Assembly: GCF_002906575.1 (NCBI RefSeq)
Contig: NZ_CP026311.1
Location: 1-64,000, forward strand
Source of the DNA: Salinigranum rubrum
GTDB taxonomy: Archaea; Halobacteriota; Halobacteria; Halobacteriales; Haloferacaceae
Direction: 5' to 3'
DNA length: 64,000 bases
Part shown: positions 9,086 to 16,095 of the stretch, one piece after another
Position numbering within the stretch: the stretch's first letter is position 1
How the letters are laid out: each line of letters opens with the position of its first letter
Notes under the pieces: generated by a model
Database searches by the model: none
Told to the model about the DNA's origin: nothing
Seen by the model: only the letters and a program-made list of their open reading frames with translations
Program-made: the position numbers and the translations under genes

Positions 9086-9892
9086 TCAGGCGACGCGTGT
9101 GCCGCCAGGGAGTGGCACAGTTCGTGGGCCGGGTTCGGCCATCACGATGTCGTCGTGGGGTGCTGACCGGACGGCGAAGGTACAGCCGACGACGGGGTCG
9201 AGTTCGTTCATCAGCCCCGGTTCTGTTCGGTAGTAGGCGAACGAGAGTTCTGCAATCTGTTGAACCTCGGCGCGCATTACTTGCGAATGTATCCCGGGAA
9301 GGAGTCGGTCTTCATCGAGCGAGGAGATCGCGAAGTCGATATCGAGGGCTTCGTCGATGTCGATGTCGATGTCGATGTCGGTATCGGCGAACCCATATCT
9401 TGAGCGTCTGTTCTCGTTCCTATCCCCGGCTCCGTCGGGGTCGTCATCGGTGACGTTCTCGTGGGCTCGCTGCGAGTGGTCGTCGTCGACGCCAAACGAT
9501 GAGGGCGACATTGGGTAAGGGTGTCCCGTGGCGGGGCCCTCGAACTCGGGCATCGCGATGCCGATGGCGTCGGTGAGGATCGTCTTTGCGTAGGGCCCGC
9601 TGAAGAACAGGAGGTCCTCGAGGCGGGTTCGGCCGGAGATGCGGTCGACGTCGAGGACCTCGAAGCGGTCGGCCTGCGGTGCGAGCTGGTCGAGGAGGAA
9701 GTGGCCGTCGTTGGCGGCGGAGATAGCGAGTTGAAATTCGTCAAGAGCACGAGCGACGATGATGACGTACTCGGGAGGGTATCCGAGGTCGGTCACGGCG
9801 TGGTAGATGTTCGTGGCGGTGACGGGGGAGTACAGGGGAGTGGTGGATGGCGAATCGGTGTCGAACGGGTCGGTTGGAGTGGGGGTGGTCAT
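9086..9892 (-). CDS. Hypothetical acidic haloarchaeal plasmid protein
   Basis: The 268-residue protein is not recognised. Its N-terminal half (residues 25-125) is regular and conserved-looking (ATNIYHAVTDLGYPPEYVIIVARALDEF). The middle is low-complexity and contains a DI repeat (TDIDIDIDIDEALDID) encoded by a GATGTC microsatellite. The C-terminal half is again regular. It lies alone on the minus strand beside the origin, divergent from orc across an 855-bp origin region. A plasmid-maintenance role would be a guess. Confidence 0.55.
   Translation of the reverse strand: MTTPTPTDPFDTDSPSTTPLYSPVTATNIYHAVTDLGYPPEYVIIVARALDEFQLAISAANDGHFLLDQLAPQADRFEVLDVDRISGRTRLEDLLFFSGPYAKTILTDAIGIAMPEFEGPATGHPYPMSPSSFGVDDDHSQRAHENVTDDDPDGAGDRNENRRSRYGFADTDIDIDIDIDEALDIDFAISSLDEDRLLPGIHSQVMRAEVQQIAELSFAYYRTEPGLMNELDPVVGCTFAVRSAPHDDIVMAEPGPRTVPLPGGTRVA
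9355..9378 (+). repeat. GATGTC hexanucleotide microsatellite
   Basis: About four tandem units of GATGTC lie inside the hypothetical gene on the minus strand and encode an Asp-Ile repeat. Length changes by whole units would stay in frame. Confidence 0.6.
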
Positions 9893-10000
9893 CAGCGAGC
9901 GGTCTAGCCGCGTAATCGCTTATAAACCTCAGCAGGGCAGAAAACTCGAACCAGAGTGGGAAGGTTGTCGGAAGAGATGTCGATCGAGGTCGGACACCCC

Positions 10001-10021
10001 CACCCCTTTTTCGAGTTGTAA
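10001..10021 (-). repeat. Origin recognition box (ORB-like), copy 1, inverted
   Basis: Core CAACTCGAAAAAGGGG read on the minus strand. It is the only copy in this orientation and marks the left border of the box cluster. Confidence 0.75.
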
Positions 10022-10123
10022 CAGAACGAGGGGGGTGGGGGGTCACTGCCGCGTTGCGGCTCGAACAGGCTGTATTCCACGATTCCAGCGGTTACAAACA
10101 CCGTATCGCCCATTTTCAACAGT

Positions 10124-10154
10124 GTACTACAATAAAGGAAACTTTATGTAGTAC
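10124..10154. repeat. Hairpin-forming dyad in the origin
   Basis: Arms GTACTAC(A)ATAAAG and CTTTATGTAGTAC pair with one bulged A around a GAAA loop. It could be a regulatory site or part of the unwinding region. Confidence 0.6.
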
Positions 10155-10193
10155 GGTAGCATACCATAACCGCACTAGATAATACCTACGAAC

Positions 10194-10217
10194 GATACGT
10201 AAGTTTTCTTACGTATC
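10194..10217. repeat. Perfect 10-bp dyad with TTTT loop
   Basis: GATACGTAAG and CTTACGTATC flank a TTTT loop. The dyad lies between the inverted and the direct origin boxes. Confidence 0.65.
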
Positions 10218-10337
10218 CGTGAGTGGTGAGGGGATCGTGGGTTAACCTCTGATAACCGTGCTCTGACGACCTCTCCCGTTCGTCCTTGCTGTTCTGGTCG
10301 TGTTCAACAGCATCTCTCCCCGTGTCATCGCTGTCCG

Positions 10338-10358
10338 TTACAACTCGAAAAAGGGGTG
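10338..10358 (+). repeat. ORB-like box, copy 2
   Basis: Core CAACTCGAAAAAGGGG on the plus strand, followed by a G-rich tail. Confidence 0.75.
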
Positions 10359-10532
10359 GGGGTGTGGGTTGATTCCTCGAGGACGCTTCGTGATCTCCAC
10401 CGAGTGCTGTCCGTGGTTTGCCCTGTGGTCCTGTATTCGAGGCTCGTGTGGAACTCGTTCACCTTATTCTCACCATTTGATACAATCGTCCATCTCGTGA
10501 TTCTCAAAACTGTGTTAGAAGCTCCCAAGACG

Positions 10533-10553
10533 TTACAACTCGAAAAAGGGGTG
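10533..10553 (+). repeat. ORB-like box, copy 3
   Basis: Core CAACTCGAAAAAGGGG on the plus strand, upstream of orc. Confidence 0.75.
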
Positions 10554-10587
10554 TGTCTCAATATTCTATTCAGTCTTTGACAAGACG

Positions 10588-10608
10588 TTACAACGCGAAA
10601 TAGGGGTG
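10588..10608 (+). repeat. ORB-like box, copy 4
   Basis: Core CAACGCGAAATAGGGG on the plus strand. A more degenerate copy (CAAATCGAAATCGG) follows near 10689-10709, just before the orc TATA-like box, where Orc could repress its own gene. Confidence 0.7.
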
Positions 10609-10716
10609 TGCCGCTCCGTCGACAGCGGTTCGAGCCTGAAAAAGAAGAGATAGCCGACTCAGTCACTCCGTCGGTTGAATCTTCGCGTTTACAAATCGAA
10701 ATCGGTGCCCTTCAGT

Positions 10717-10727
10717 TATTTATACTA
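10717..10727 (+). promoter_or_regulatory. TATA-like box of orc
   Basis: TTATTTATACT lies about 25 nt before the ATG at 10748, which predicts a nearly leaderless orc transcript. Confidence 0.5.
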
Positions 10728-10747
10728 GGCCTACAGAGGATGGAGAC

Positions 10748-12178
10748 ATGGGTGATGGACCGCCGGATATAGATAATCAGCCGGAACAGTCTGGTTCTAT
10801 AGACGAAGTTCCGAGAGATGAGGGGAGCAATTCTGACGGGTCCGACACCAGTCAATCTACATTCGGTGATTCGGGGAGCGGCATCTCGATCATGGACGAA
10901 CTCCAATCCGAATCTGTCGAAACCGTCTTCGAGAACAAGGATCTGGTTCGCCCCGACACCATCATCGACGAAGATCGAATCGTTGGTCGCGATGACCAGC
11001 TGAAGACCGTCATCACGAATCTAAAGCCCGCGCTCCAGGGTCAGGGGATTCCGGATATGTTGTTGACCGGACCGTCTGGAACCGGGAAGTCGCTGATTAT
11101 CCACGCGGTCTGTAAGAAAATCGTCGAGCTGAGCGAGGCTCAGGGAATGCGGTTCGGTGTGTTTTCGATAAACTGCGAGGGACCCGGCACCACCAGTCGC
11201 GCTGTCTATCGTCTTATCCAGGAAGCGACGATGAATATCGAGGAGGAACCTGGTGTTCCCGAGAGTGGTGTCTCGACAGACCAGAAACTCGAGCGCCTCT
11301 GGGAAATCATGCGCGAGCACTACGATGGCGTCATCTTCGTTCTCGACGAAATCGACATGCTCGATGGTCCATACTCTGAACCAGAATACAATTCGCTTCT
11401 CTACCAGTTGTCCCGAGCTCGCGATCTCGGTAGCTTTGATGGTCCCGTCTCTGTGACTGCGATTACCAACTACGTCGATTTCATGTCTGATCTCAACAGC
11501 CGCGCAAATAGCTCGTTCAATCCTGACGAGGTTTTCTTCGAGGATTACGATGCGACGCAGCTCCGACACATCCTCCGAAACCGCGAAGACGCATTCAAAC
11601 AGGAAGCTCTCGCGAGTGACGTCGTTCCGCTCGTGGCTGCGTTCGGCTCGCAAACCCATGGTGATGCACGGAAGGCTATCGACCTCCTTCGGTGGTCCGG
11701 CGAATTAGCCGATAAGCAGGGGGATGAACGGGTGTTGGAAACCCACGTCCGGACTGCTCAGGAACGATACGACTCCGATCGAAAATTGCGACACATCGGC
11801 GGGCTGTCGACTCAAAAGAAGCTCTGTATTTTCGCCGTCGCCGCAACGGACTATTATTCAAATGTGAGTGTCGACTGGATTCCCGCTGGCCCTTCCTACA
11901 GTCTCTATCAGTACGTCTGTGATGTCCTCGATTCGGACTCCTATGGACGAGAAACCTTCGTCAACCACGTCACTGAGCAGGCGACCTACGGTATCCTCGA
12001 GTTCGACCGACGTGGTCGTGGGAGGGGCAAAGGCATCCACATGCACTTTGATCTCGCTGAGGACCCCGAGTCAATCATGGAACGAATACTGGAGGACGAC
12101 CGCTTCTCAGAGTTAGAGCGCGAAGAGGAGATGATGCGATCGGTCGCCAAGTCGCAGATGAACTCGTTTCTGAATTGA
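10748..12178 (+). CDS. orc: Orc1/Cdc6-family replication initiator
   Basis: The 476 residues follow the archaeal Orc1/Cdc6 plan: an acidic N-terminal extension of about 60 residues, then an AAA+ module with Walker A GPSGTGKS at residues 108-115 and Walker B VLDEIDML around D200-E201, a sensor region (TAITNYVDFM), the lid, and a C-terminal winged helix (from about residue 370, LSTQKKLCIFAVAATDYYS). The protein binds origin boxes and loads the replicative helicase. Ten near-identical boxes flank the gene, so this Orc very probably serves its own adjacent origin, as in other haloarchaeal replicons. A TATA-like box about 25 nt upstream suggests a short or absent leader, and a degenerate box beside it suggests autoregulation. 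Confidence 0.92.
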   Translation: MGDGPPDIDNQPEQSGSIDEVPRDEGSNSDGSDTSQSTFGDSGSGISIMDELQSESVETVFENKDLVRPDTIIDEDRIVGRDDQLKTVITNLKPALQGQGIPDMLLTGPSGTGKSLIIHAVCKKIVELSEAQGMRFGVFSINCEGPGTTSRAVYRLIQEATMNIEEEPGVPESGVSTDQKLERLWEIMREHYDGVIFVLDEIDMLDGPYSEPEYNSLLYQLSRARDLGSFDGPVSVTAITNYVDFMSDLNSRANSSFNPDEVFFEDYDATQLRHILRNREDAFKQEALASDVVPLVAAFGSQTHGDARKAIDLLRWSGELADKQGDERVLETHVRTAQERYDSDRKLRHIGGLSTQKKLCIFAVAATDYYSNVSVDWIPAGPSYSLYQYVCDVLDSDSYGRETFVNHVTEQATYGILEFDRRGRGRGKGIHMHFDLAEDPESIMERILEDDRFSELEREEEMMRSVAKSQMNSFLN

Positions 12179-12213
12179 AGCGCGATTACGAACTCTCCCC
12201 CACCCTCCGGTCT

Positions 12214-12234
12214 TTACAACACGAAATAGGGGGG
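12214..12234 (+). repeat. ORB-like box, copy 5
   Basis: Core CAACACGAAATAGGGG, plus strand, 35 bp after the orc stop. Confidence 0.75.
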
Positions 12235-12275
12235 TCATCGGACAATACCCTTCGATAGTCATGCCGAATGTCGCG

Positions 12276-12296
12276 TTACAACTCGAAATAGGGGTG
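12276..12296 (+). repeat. ORB-like box, copy 6
   Basis: Core CAACTCGAAATAGGGG, plus strand; spaced 62 bp from copies 5 and 7. Confidence 0.75.
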
Positions 12297-12337
12297 TCCA
12301 CCACCCTGTCCGCTGTTCTTGTGAGTACCCTCTTCGC

Positions 12338-12358
12338 TTACAACTCGAAATAGGGGGG
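12338..12358 (+). repeat. ORB-like box, copy 7
   Basis: Core CAACTCGAAATAGGGG, plus strand. Copies 5, 6 and 7 start exactly 62 bp apart (12214, 12276, 12338). Confidence 0.75.
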
Positions 12359-12494
12359 TGGTCCTTCGAGCGGGTTAACAATTCAATACTCCCGCTGGTT
12401 CTCACACCCCTTTGTTTCTACTCGACACTTTGAGCCAACGACTTCAATATAAGAAACCGGCTTAGATGAGCTGGAAGCCGCGAATTCTCTATAT

Positions 12495-12515
12495 TTACAA
12501 CTCGAAAAAGGGGTG
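12495..12515 (+). repeat. ORB-like box, copy 8
   Basis: Core CAACTCGAAAAAGGGG, plus strand, nearly abutting copy 9. Confidence 0.75.
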
Positions 12516-12517
12516 TG

Positions 12518-12538
12518 TTACAACACGAAATAGGGGTG
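12518..12538 (+). repeat. ORB-like box, copy 9
   Basis: Core CAACACGAAATAGGGG, plus strand. It starts 23 bp after copy 8, about two helical turns. Confidence 0.75.
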
Positions 12539-12560
12539 TCTGCCCACGTCCCTACCCCCT

Positions 12561-12581
12561 TCACAACGCGAAATAGGGGTG
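12561..12581 (+). repeat. ORB-like box, copy 10
   Basis: Core CAACGCGAAATAGGGG, plus strand, the last copy, just before the polB remnant. Confidence 0.7.
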
Positions 12582-12584
12582 TGG

Positions 12585-12857
12585 TCAGCTCCAGTTCGTA
12601 ATGCCGATTATCTGAGTTCCATCGAGTTCTCGTCGAATGTCGGTCCGATCCCAGCCGAACGGAGACAGTATACTCTCGACTGCTCTGACGAGCTGAACCT
12701 CGTAGTAGGAGGCGTCGTAGGTGTTGATATCTTCGTGGGCGAGGGCCACCCGGTCTCGCGAGGATTTCTCGTTGTCGACGACCACGTACTCAATATCCTG
12801 GCCCGGGTGGATAGCAAAGTCCTGATTGCGAGTCCGTTTCAGCGCCGCAACGCTCTA
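12585..12857 (-). pseudogene. Family B DNA polymerase, C-terminal remnant
   Basis: The minus strand from 12854 to the stop at 12585-12587 encodes about 89 residues that read like the C-terminus of archaeal PolB. They include a DIEYVVVDNEKSSRDRVALA-type stretch, a DASYYEVQLVRAVESIL segment and SPFGWDRTDI. An in-frame stop (12855-12857) and the loss of similarity upstream show that the body of the gene is gone. Haloarchaeal plasmids can carry a second polB near the origin, and this looks like the tail of one. It is unlikely to be functional. Confidence 0.6.
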
Positions 12858-12865
12858 CCGAAACT

Positions 12866-12903
12866 ACAAAATATTTTGTTTCAATAATATAATACAGAAT
12901 ATT
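12866..12903. repeat. AT-rich stretch with perfect palindrome
   Basis: ACAAAATATTTTGT (12866-12879) is a perfect 14-bp palindrome, followed by an AT-rich tract up to about 12903. It sits at the right edge of the box cluster and is a candidate duplex-unwinding element. Confidence 0.45.
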
Positions 12904-13014
12904 TCACAACAGGTTACGTAGTCTAATGTGAAACTAGATCCTGAGTAACCACAAGACGGGAAGAGTGTTATCAACAGAACCACTCGAACAGGTCGAAAAT
13001 GGGGTTTGAATGGG

Positions 13015-13024
13015 ATTTTATATA
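13015..13024 (+). promoter_or_regulatory. TATA-like box of the McrB-like gene
   Basis: ATTTTATATA lies about 25-30 nt before ATG 13048. It decides the start: the in-frame TTG at 13006 would be upstream of the box. Confidence 0.5.
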
Positions 13025-13047
13025 CTGCGGGCTACCTGTATTCGACA

Positions 13048-14277
13048 ATGAGTGACTCGTCGGACGATTATACACTTGAAGATGCGAAAGACGAAGTCGG
13101 AATTCTTCGCCGTGTAACCGACGACGTCGTCGAAGCAATCCGGAATGCAGAGAGCGAAGACGTACTGGAGTTTTTGATCGAGGACGAGAAACTCGACGTG
13201 GTCCACGACGGTGAACGTGGTCTGGGTCGGATTCGACGTGCTGTGCTTGAGTCACCGCTGGCTTCAGACCGCCTCAAGCGCGTCGTAAGTCTCCGCGGTG
13301 ACGAAACGCCCGAAGAGATACTCGTTCCGAAAGATGTCGAACGCAACGCCAAAGTCGCCCTTGAAGCCGGGAAGCCCGTCGTCCTGTACGGACCGACCGG
13401 AACAGGGAAGACGACCTTCGCCAAGCAGCTCGCCCGTGAGACCGGTATCGGGTACGCGCTCAACACTGCGACCCCCTCGTGGACGCCGTCGGACATCATC
13501 GGCGGCATCAGCCCGGACTACACCGGTGACTCCCTAAGCTACCGGACGAAACTCGGCTGCGTGTCTGAAGCCGTTCAGCGTGCCCGCCAATTCGACGTCG
13601 AGTACGGCGTCATCCTCGACGAGATCACGCGAGCCGACATCTCGAAGATTTTCGGCCCATTGTACACCGCCATCGAGAATCCCCATCAGACCATCTTCGA
13701 GACCGACGAGGGTGAGACCATTGAACTGGACGAGCGGGTGAACATCATCTGTACGATGAACATGTCCGACCGGACGGTGAACGAACTCGACAACGCGATC
13801 ACCCGCCGGTTCGCCATGATCGAGTTGGACGAGTACGAGGAGGACAAGCGCCGACAGCTGTTCAAAGACTGGATCACCACGCACGTTACCGACCACACGG
13901 ACCTCGGCGAAAGCGAGATTCTCCGTCTGTTCGAGCGGGACTATCAGGGGATCAACCACGGCCACGAATCGACGTCGCAAGGGTCGATTATGCGCTTCGG
14001 CCCGATGCACTATCGCGACGTCGCCGTCTTCCTTGGCGTCGGCTGTCGAGAAGGCGGAGTGTACGAGTATGACCAGACAGATGCGGTCGGACAGGCGTTC
14101 CGGACGTACATCGTTCCGCGACTCCTGAACGCCGCCGCATTCCCGCAGATTGAGCGAATCGCGGAACACTACCGCGCGATGAACGGCGAATTCGAGGAGT
14201 TCGATCTCGCCCCTGCGGCTGAGCTCGCCGAACGGGAACTCGAACAGGAACGACGCCAGATGGGCTCCTACGAGTAA
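13048..14277 (+). CDS. McrB-like AAA+ ATPase/GTPase (MoxR/McrB branch)
   Basis: From ATG 13048 the protein has 409 residues. Walker A GPTGTGKT is at 115-122, Walker B VILDEITRAD around D191-E192, and MNMSDRTVNELDNAITRRF carries the NxxD-type signature and arginine finger seen in McrB. The family forms hexameric motors that drive the partner nuclease McrC along DNA in type IV restriction. The N-terminal 90 residues are short and helical, with no recognisable modified-base reader domain. The stop codon overlaps the ATG of the mcrC-like gene (TAATG). A TATA-like box at 13015 predicts a leaderless transcript, and the operon starts right after the origin. Confidence 0.85.
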   Translation: MSDSSDDYTLEDAKDEVGILRRVTDDVVEAIRNAESEDVLEFLIEDEKLDVVHDGERGLGRIRRAVLESPLASDRLKRVVSLRGDETPEEILVPKDVERNAKVALEAGKPVVLYGPTGTGKTTFAKQLARETGIGYALNTATPSWTPSDIIGGISPDYTGDSLSYRTKLGCVSEAVQRARQFDVEYGVILDEITRADISKIFGPLYTAIENPHQTIFETDEGETIELDERVNIICTMNMSDRTVNELDNAITRRFAMIELDEYEEDKRRQLFKDWITTHVTDHTDLGESEILRLFERDYQGINHGHESTSQGSIMRFGPMHYRDVAVFLGVGCREGGVYEYDQTDAVGQAFRTYIVPRLLNAAAFPQIERIAEHYRAMNGEFEEFDLAPAAELAERELEQERRQMGSYE

Positions 14278-16037
14278 TGAGCACCGTTGACGAAGTCTAC
14301 GAGTACGGGCAGGACACCTTCAATATCCCCGAACGCGGGGAAATCCGGATAGAGGGCTGTCCGTCGTCCATCGGGGACCAACTTCGTCGCGCATCTTTCA
14401 CACAGCAGAGTCCCGGCGTCTTCACGAAGAGTCAAGCAGCACTCGACGGCGAGCAGGAGTACGAAGTCGTCACGGTCACCGTAGACGGCGACGAGAACGA
14501 GGTCCTCCACGTCGAAGCGACGGACATTATTGGCGTCGTGAGCCTCACACCGTCGTCAAAGGTCCAGGTCGATCCGAAGATCGACTGGGAGCACATCTTC
14601 GATATGCTGCTGGCGGTCTACGACCAGAACCGCTCCATCGAATACCACGGGATCCCGCTACAGGACTTCCTCTCCGATGACATCCATCTCGACGATGTCT
14701 TCGTCGTGCTGGCGATCAACTACCTCGATGGGTTAGAGACGATCCACCGGCAGGGGTACATCCGCGACTTGGTTATCCGACGGCTCGACAGTCTGGACGG
14801 TCGGGGAGAAATCGACGTCGAACAGACGCTTATGAACCACGCACGGGGGACGCTGGAGCCACATTGGATCCGCAACGAGACCGAGTACGACAACGCCGCG
14901 AACTCGCTACTCCACTACGCGGGGAAGACGCTGCTTCGGCTCTTTCGGCAGAACTCCCACGAGAACGACCACCCTGCATACGACCGTATCTTCTCAGAGG
15001 TTCACCGAGAGGTGGAGCGCCTGGAGAGTATGGGTGTTAGCAGCGGATTAGACCGGATGGACGCGTATCGACGTCTCTCACTTACCGACCTCCCGAAGCA
15101 ACGCCGGTACTACCAGAAGGCGTTCGACGTTGCCAAAGCGGTGATGTCGTCGTCACTCGGCCAGCAACTCCGAGACGGCCCGCGAGAACTGGTCGTGGAC
15201 TACGTTTTGAATATGGAGTCGCTGTTCGAGCAGTACTCCCAGGTCGTCATTGAGCGGGAGCTCTCGTATATCAAGTCCTACGACCACCTCGGCGGCCTCG
15301 ACGACGTGACGCCTGTCCGATCACCGTCCGTGAACCCGTTTGAGGGTGAGGGCCAGATCTACCACGAACCGGACCACGCGCTACAGGAGGGCGACCAGAC
15401 ACTAGCTGTACTGGACTCGAAGTATTACGCGGAAGGCCACGATCCGGTGAAGGAATCGCCGTCTCGGTCTCGGTTGTTCAGCTACGCCTACCTCCTGCAC
15501 GCTGACCGGCTCGCATTCCTGTGTCCGCTACTCGAACCGAAGCGTCGCCGCGTCGCTCAGACCGGAGCCGAACTGCAGATCGTCTCACCCGAGCAGTCGT
15601 TCACTCTGGACGGATACGGCAATGTCGTCCACAGCTACCTACACGACGTCCTCGTCGAGAAATCTGCTGAACTCGAAGCCTTCCGCGCCGTCGCAGAGAA
15701 TCGCCTGTGTCTCGACGGCGTCGAAGAGACTGCCCTGAGCGAAGCAACGTCGATGAGCGGTCCGTTCACGTTCAAGGATACTCGGGACTTCTCGCTCCGC
15801 GTCCTCAAAGCCGCCGCCGACGAACACTCGTGGGAAGTTCGCAATCGGTACGACCTAGAGCAGGACGGTGACTGGACGCGAGAACAGATCGAGACGCGCT
15901 GTGAACAGCGCTACGAGCATACGACGACGTGTGTACCGGTGTTCTGCCGCGAGCACGGACAGGAGTGGATCGACCTCTACTTCCTCCAGAACGGTTCCGA
16001 TGAAGTGGAGAAGGAAGGACCGCTGAAACTGCTCTGA
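14277..16037 (+). CDS. McrC-like nuclease subunit with PD-(D/E)xK domain
   Basis: The 586 residues match McrC: an N-terminal beta-rich domain (residues 1-100), a helical middle (IPLQDFLSDDIHLDDVFVVL; YAGKTLLRLFRQ), and a nuclease core with D366 (YHEPDHAL) and D380-x-K382 in LAVLDSKYY. In McrBC complexes this subunit stimulates the motor and cuts DNA. It is longer than typical McrC (about 350-450 residues). The extra 200 C-terminal residues (from about 430) have no recognised domain. It overlaps the upstream McrB-like gene by one base. Target (modified DNA or otherwise) cannot be read from the sequence. Confidence 0.8.
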   Translation: MSTVDEVYEYGQDTFNIPERGEIRIEGCPSSIGDQLRRASFTQQSPGVFTKSQAALDGEQEYEVVTVTVDGDENEVLHVEATDIIGVVSLTPSSKVQVDPKIDWEHIFDMLLAVYDQNRSIEYHGIPLQDFLSDDIHLDDVFVVLAINYLDGLETIHRQGYIRDLVIRRLDSLDGRGEIDVEQTLMNHARGTLEPHWIRNETEYDNAANSLLHYAGKTLLRLFRQNSHENDHPAYDRIFSEVHREVERLESMGVSSGLDRMDAYRRLSLTDLPKQRRYYQKAFDVAKAVMSSSLGQQLRDGPRELVVDYVLNMESLFEQYSQVVIERELSYIKSYDHLGGLDDVTPVRSPSVNPFEGEGQIYHEPDHALQEGDQTLAVLDSKYYAEGHDPVKESPSRSRLFSYAYLLHADRLAFLCPLLEPKRRRVAQTGAELQIVSPEQSFTLDGYGNVVHSYLHDVLVEKSAELEAFRAVAENRLCLDGVEETALSEATSMSGPFTFKDTRDFSLRVLKAAADEHSWEVRNRYDLEQDGDWTREQIETRCEQRYEHTTTCVPVFCREHGQEWIDLYFLQNGSDEVEKEGPLKLL

Positions 16038-16061
16038 ACAGTAGTTCCGTCCGACAGTCTC

Positions 16062-16067
16062 TTTATA
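16062..16067 (+). promoter_or_regulatory. TATA-like box of the FokI-like nuclease gene
   Basis: TTTATA is about 29-34 nt before ATG 16096. The third gene of the cluster can therefore be transcribed separately as a leaderless mRNA. Confidence 0.5.
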
Positions 16068-16095
16068 CCTGGTTTCACACTAATCAAATAGTTGA

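Larger units (their letters stand above)
9893..10747. other. Left half of the replication origin region (no genes)
   Basis: These 855 bp carry no convincing gene. They contain four origin boxes (one on the minus strand at 10001-10021; three on the plus strand at 10338, 10533 and 10588), a degenerate box near 10689, two strong dyads (10124-10154 and 10194-10217) and AT-rich tracts. Together with the adjacent orc gene and the boxes downstream of it, this is the layout of an archaeal Orc1-dependent origin. Confidence 0.75.

Noticed and set aside
12404-12425. Eleventh origin box on the minus strand
   Set aside because: CACCCCTTT matches the start only; the CGAGTTG half is absent.
10001-12581. 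CRISPR array
   Set aside because: The repeats share a 16-base core, but spacing is irregular (2 to more than 1,000 bp), one is inverted, and an orc gene lies inside. They are origin boxes.
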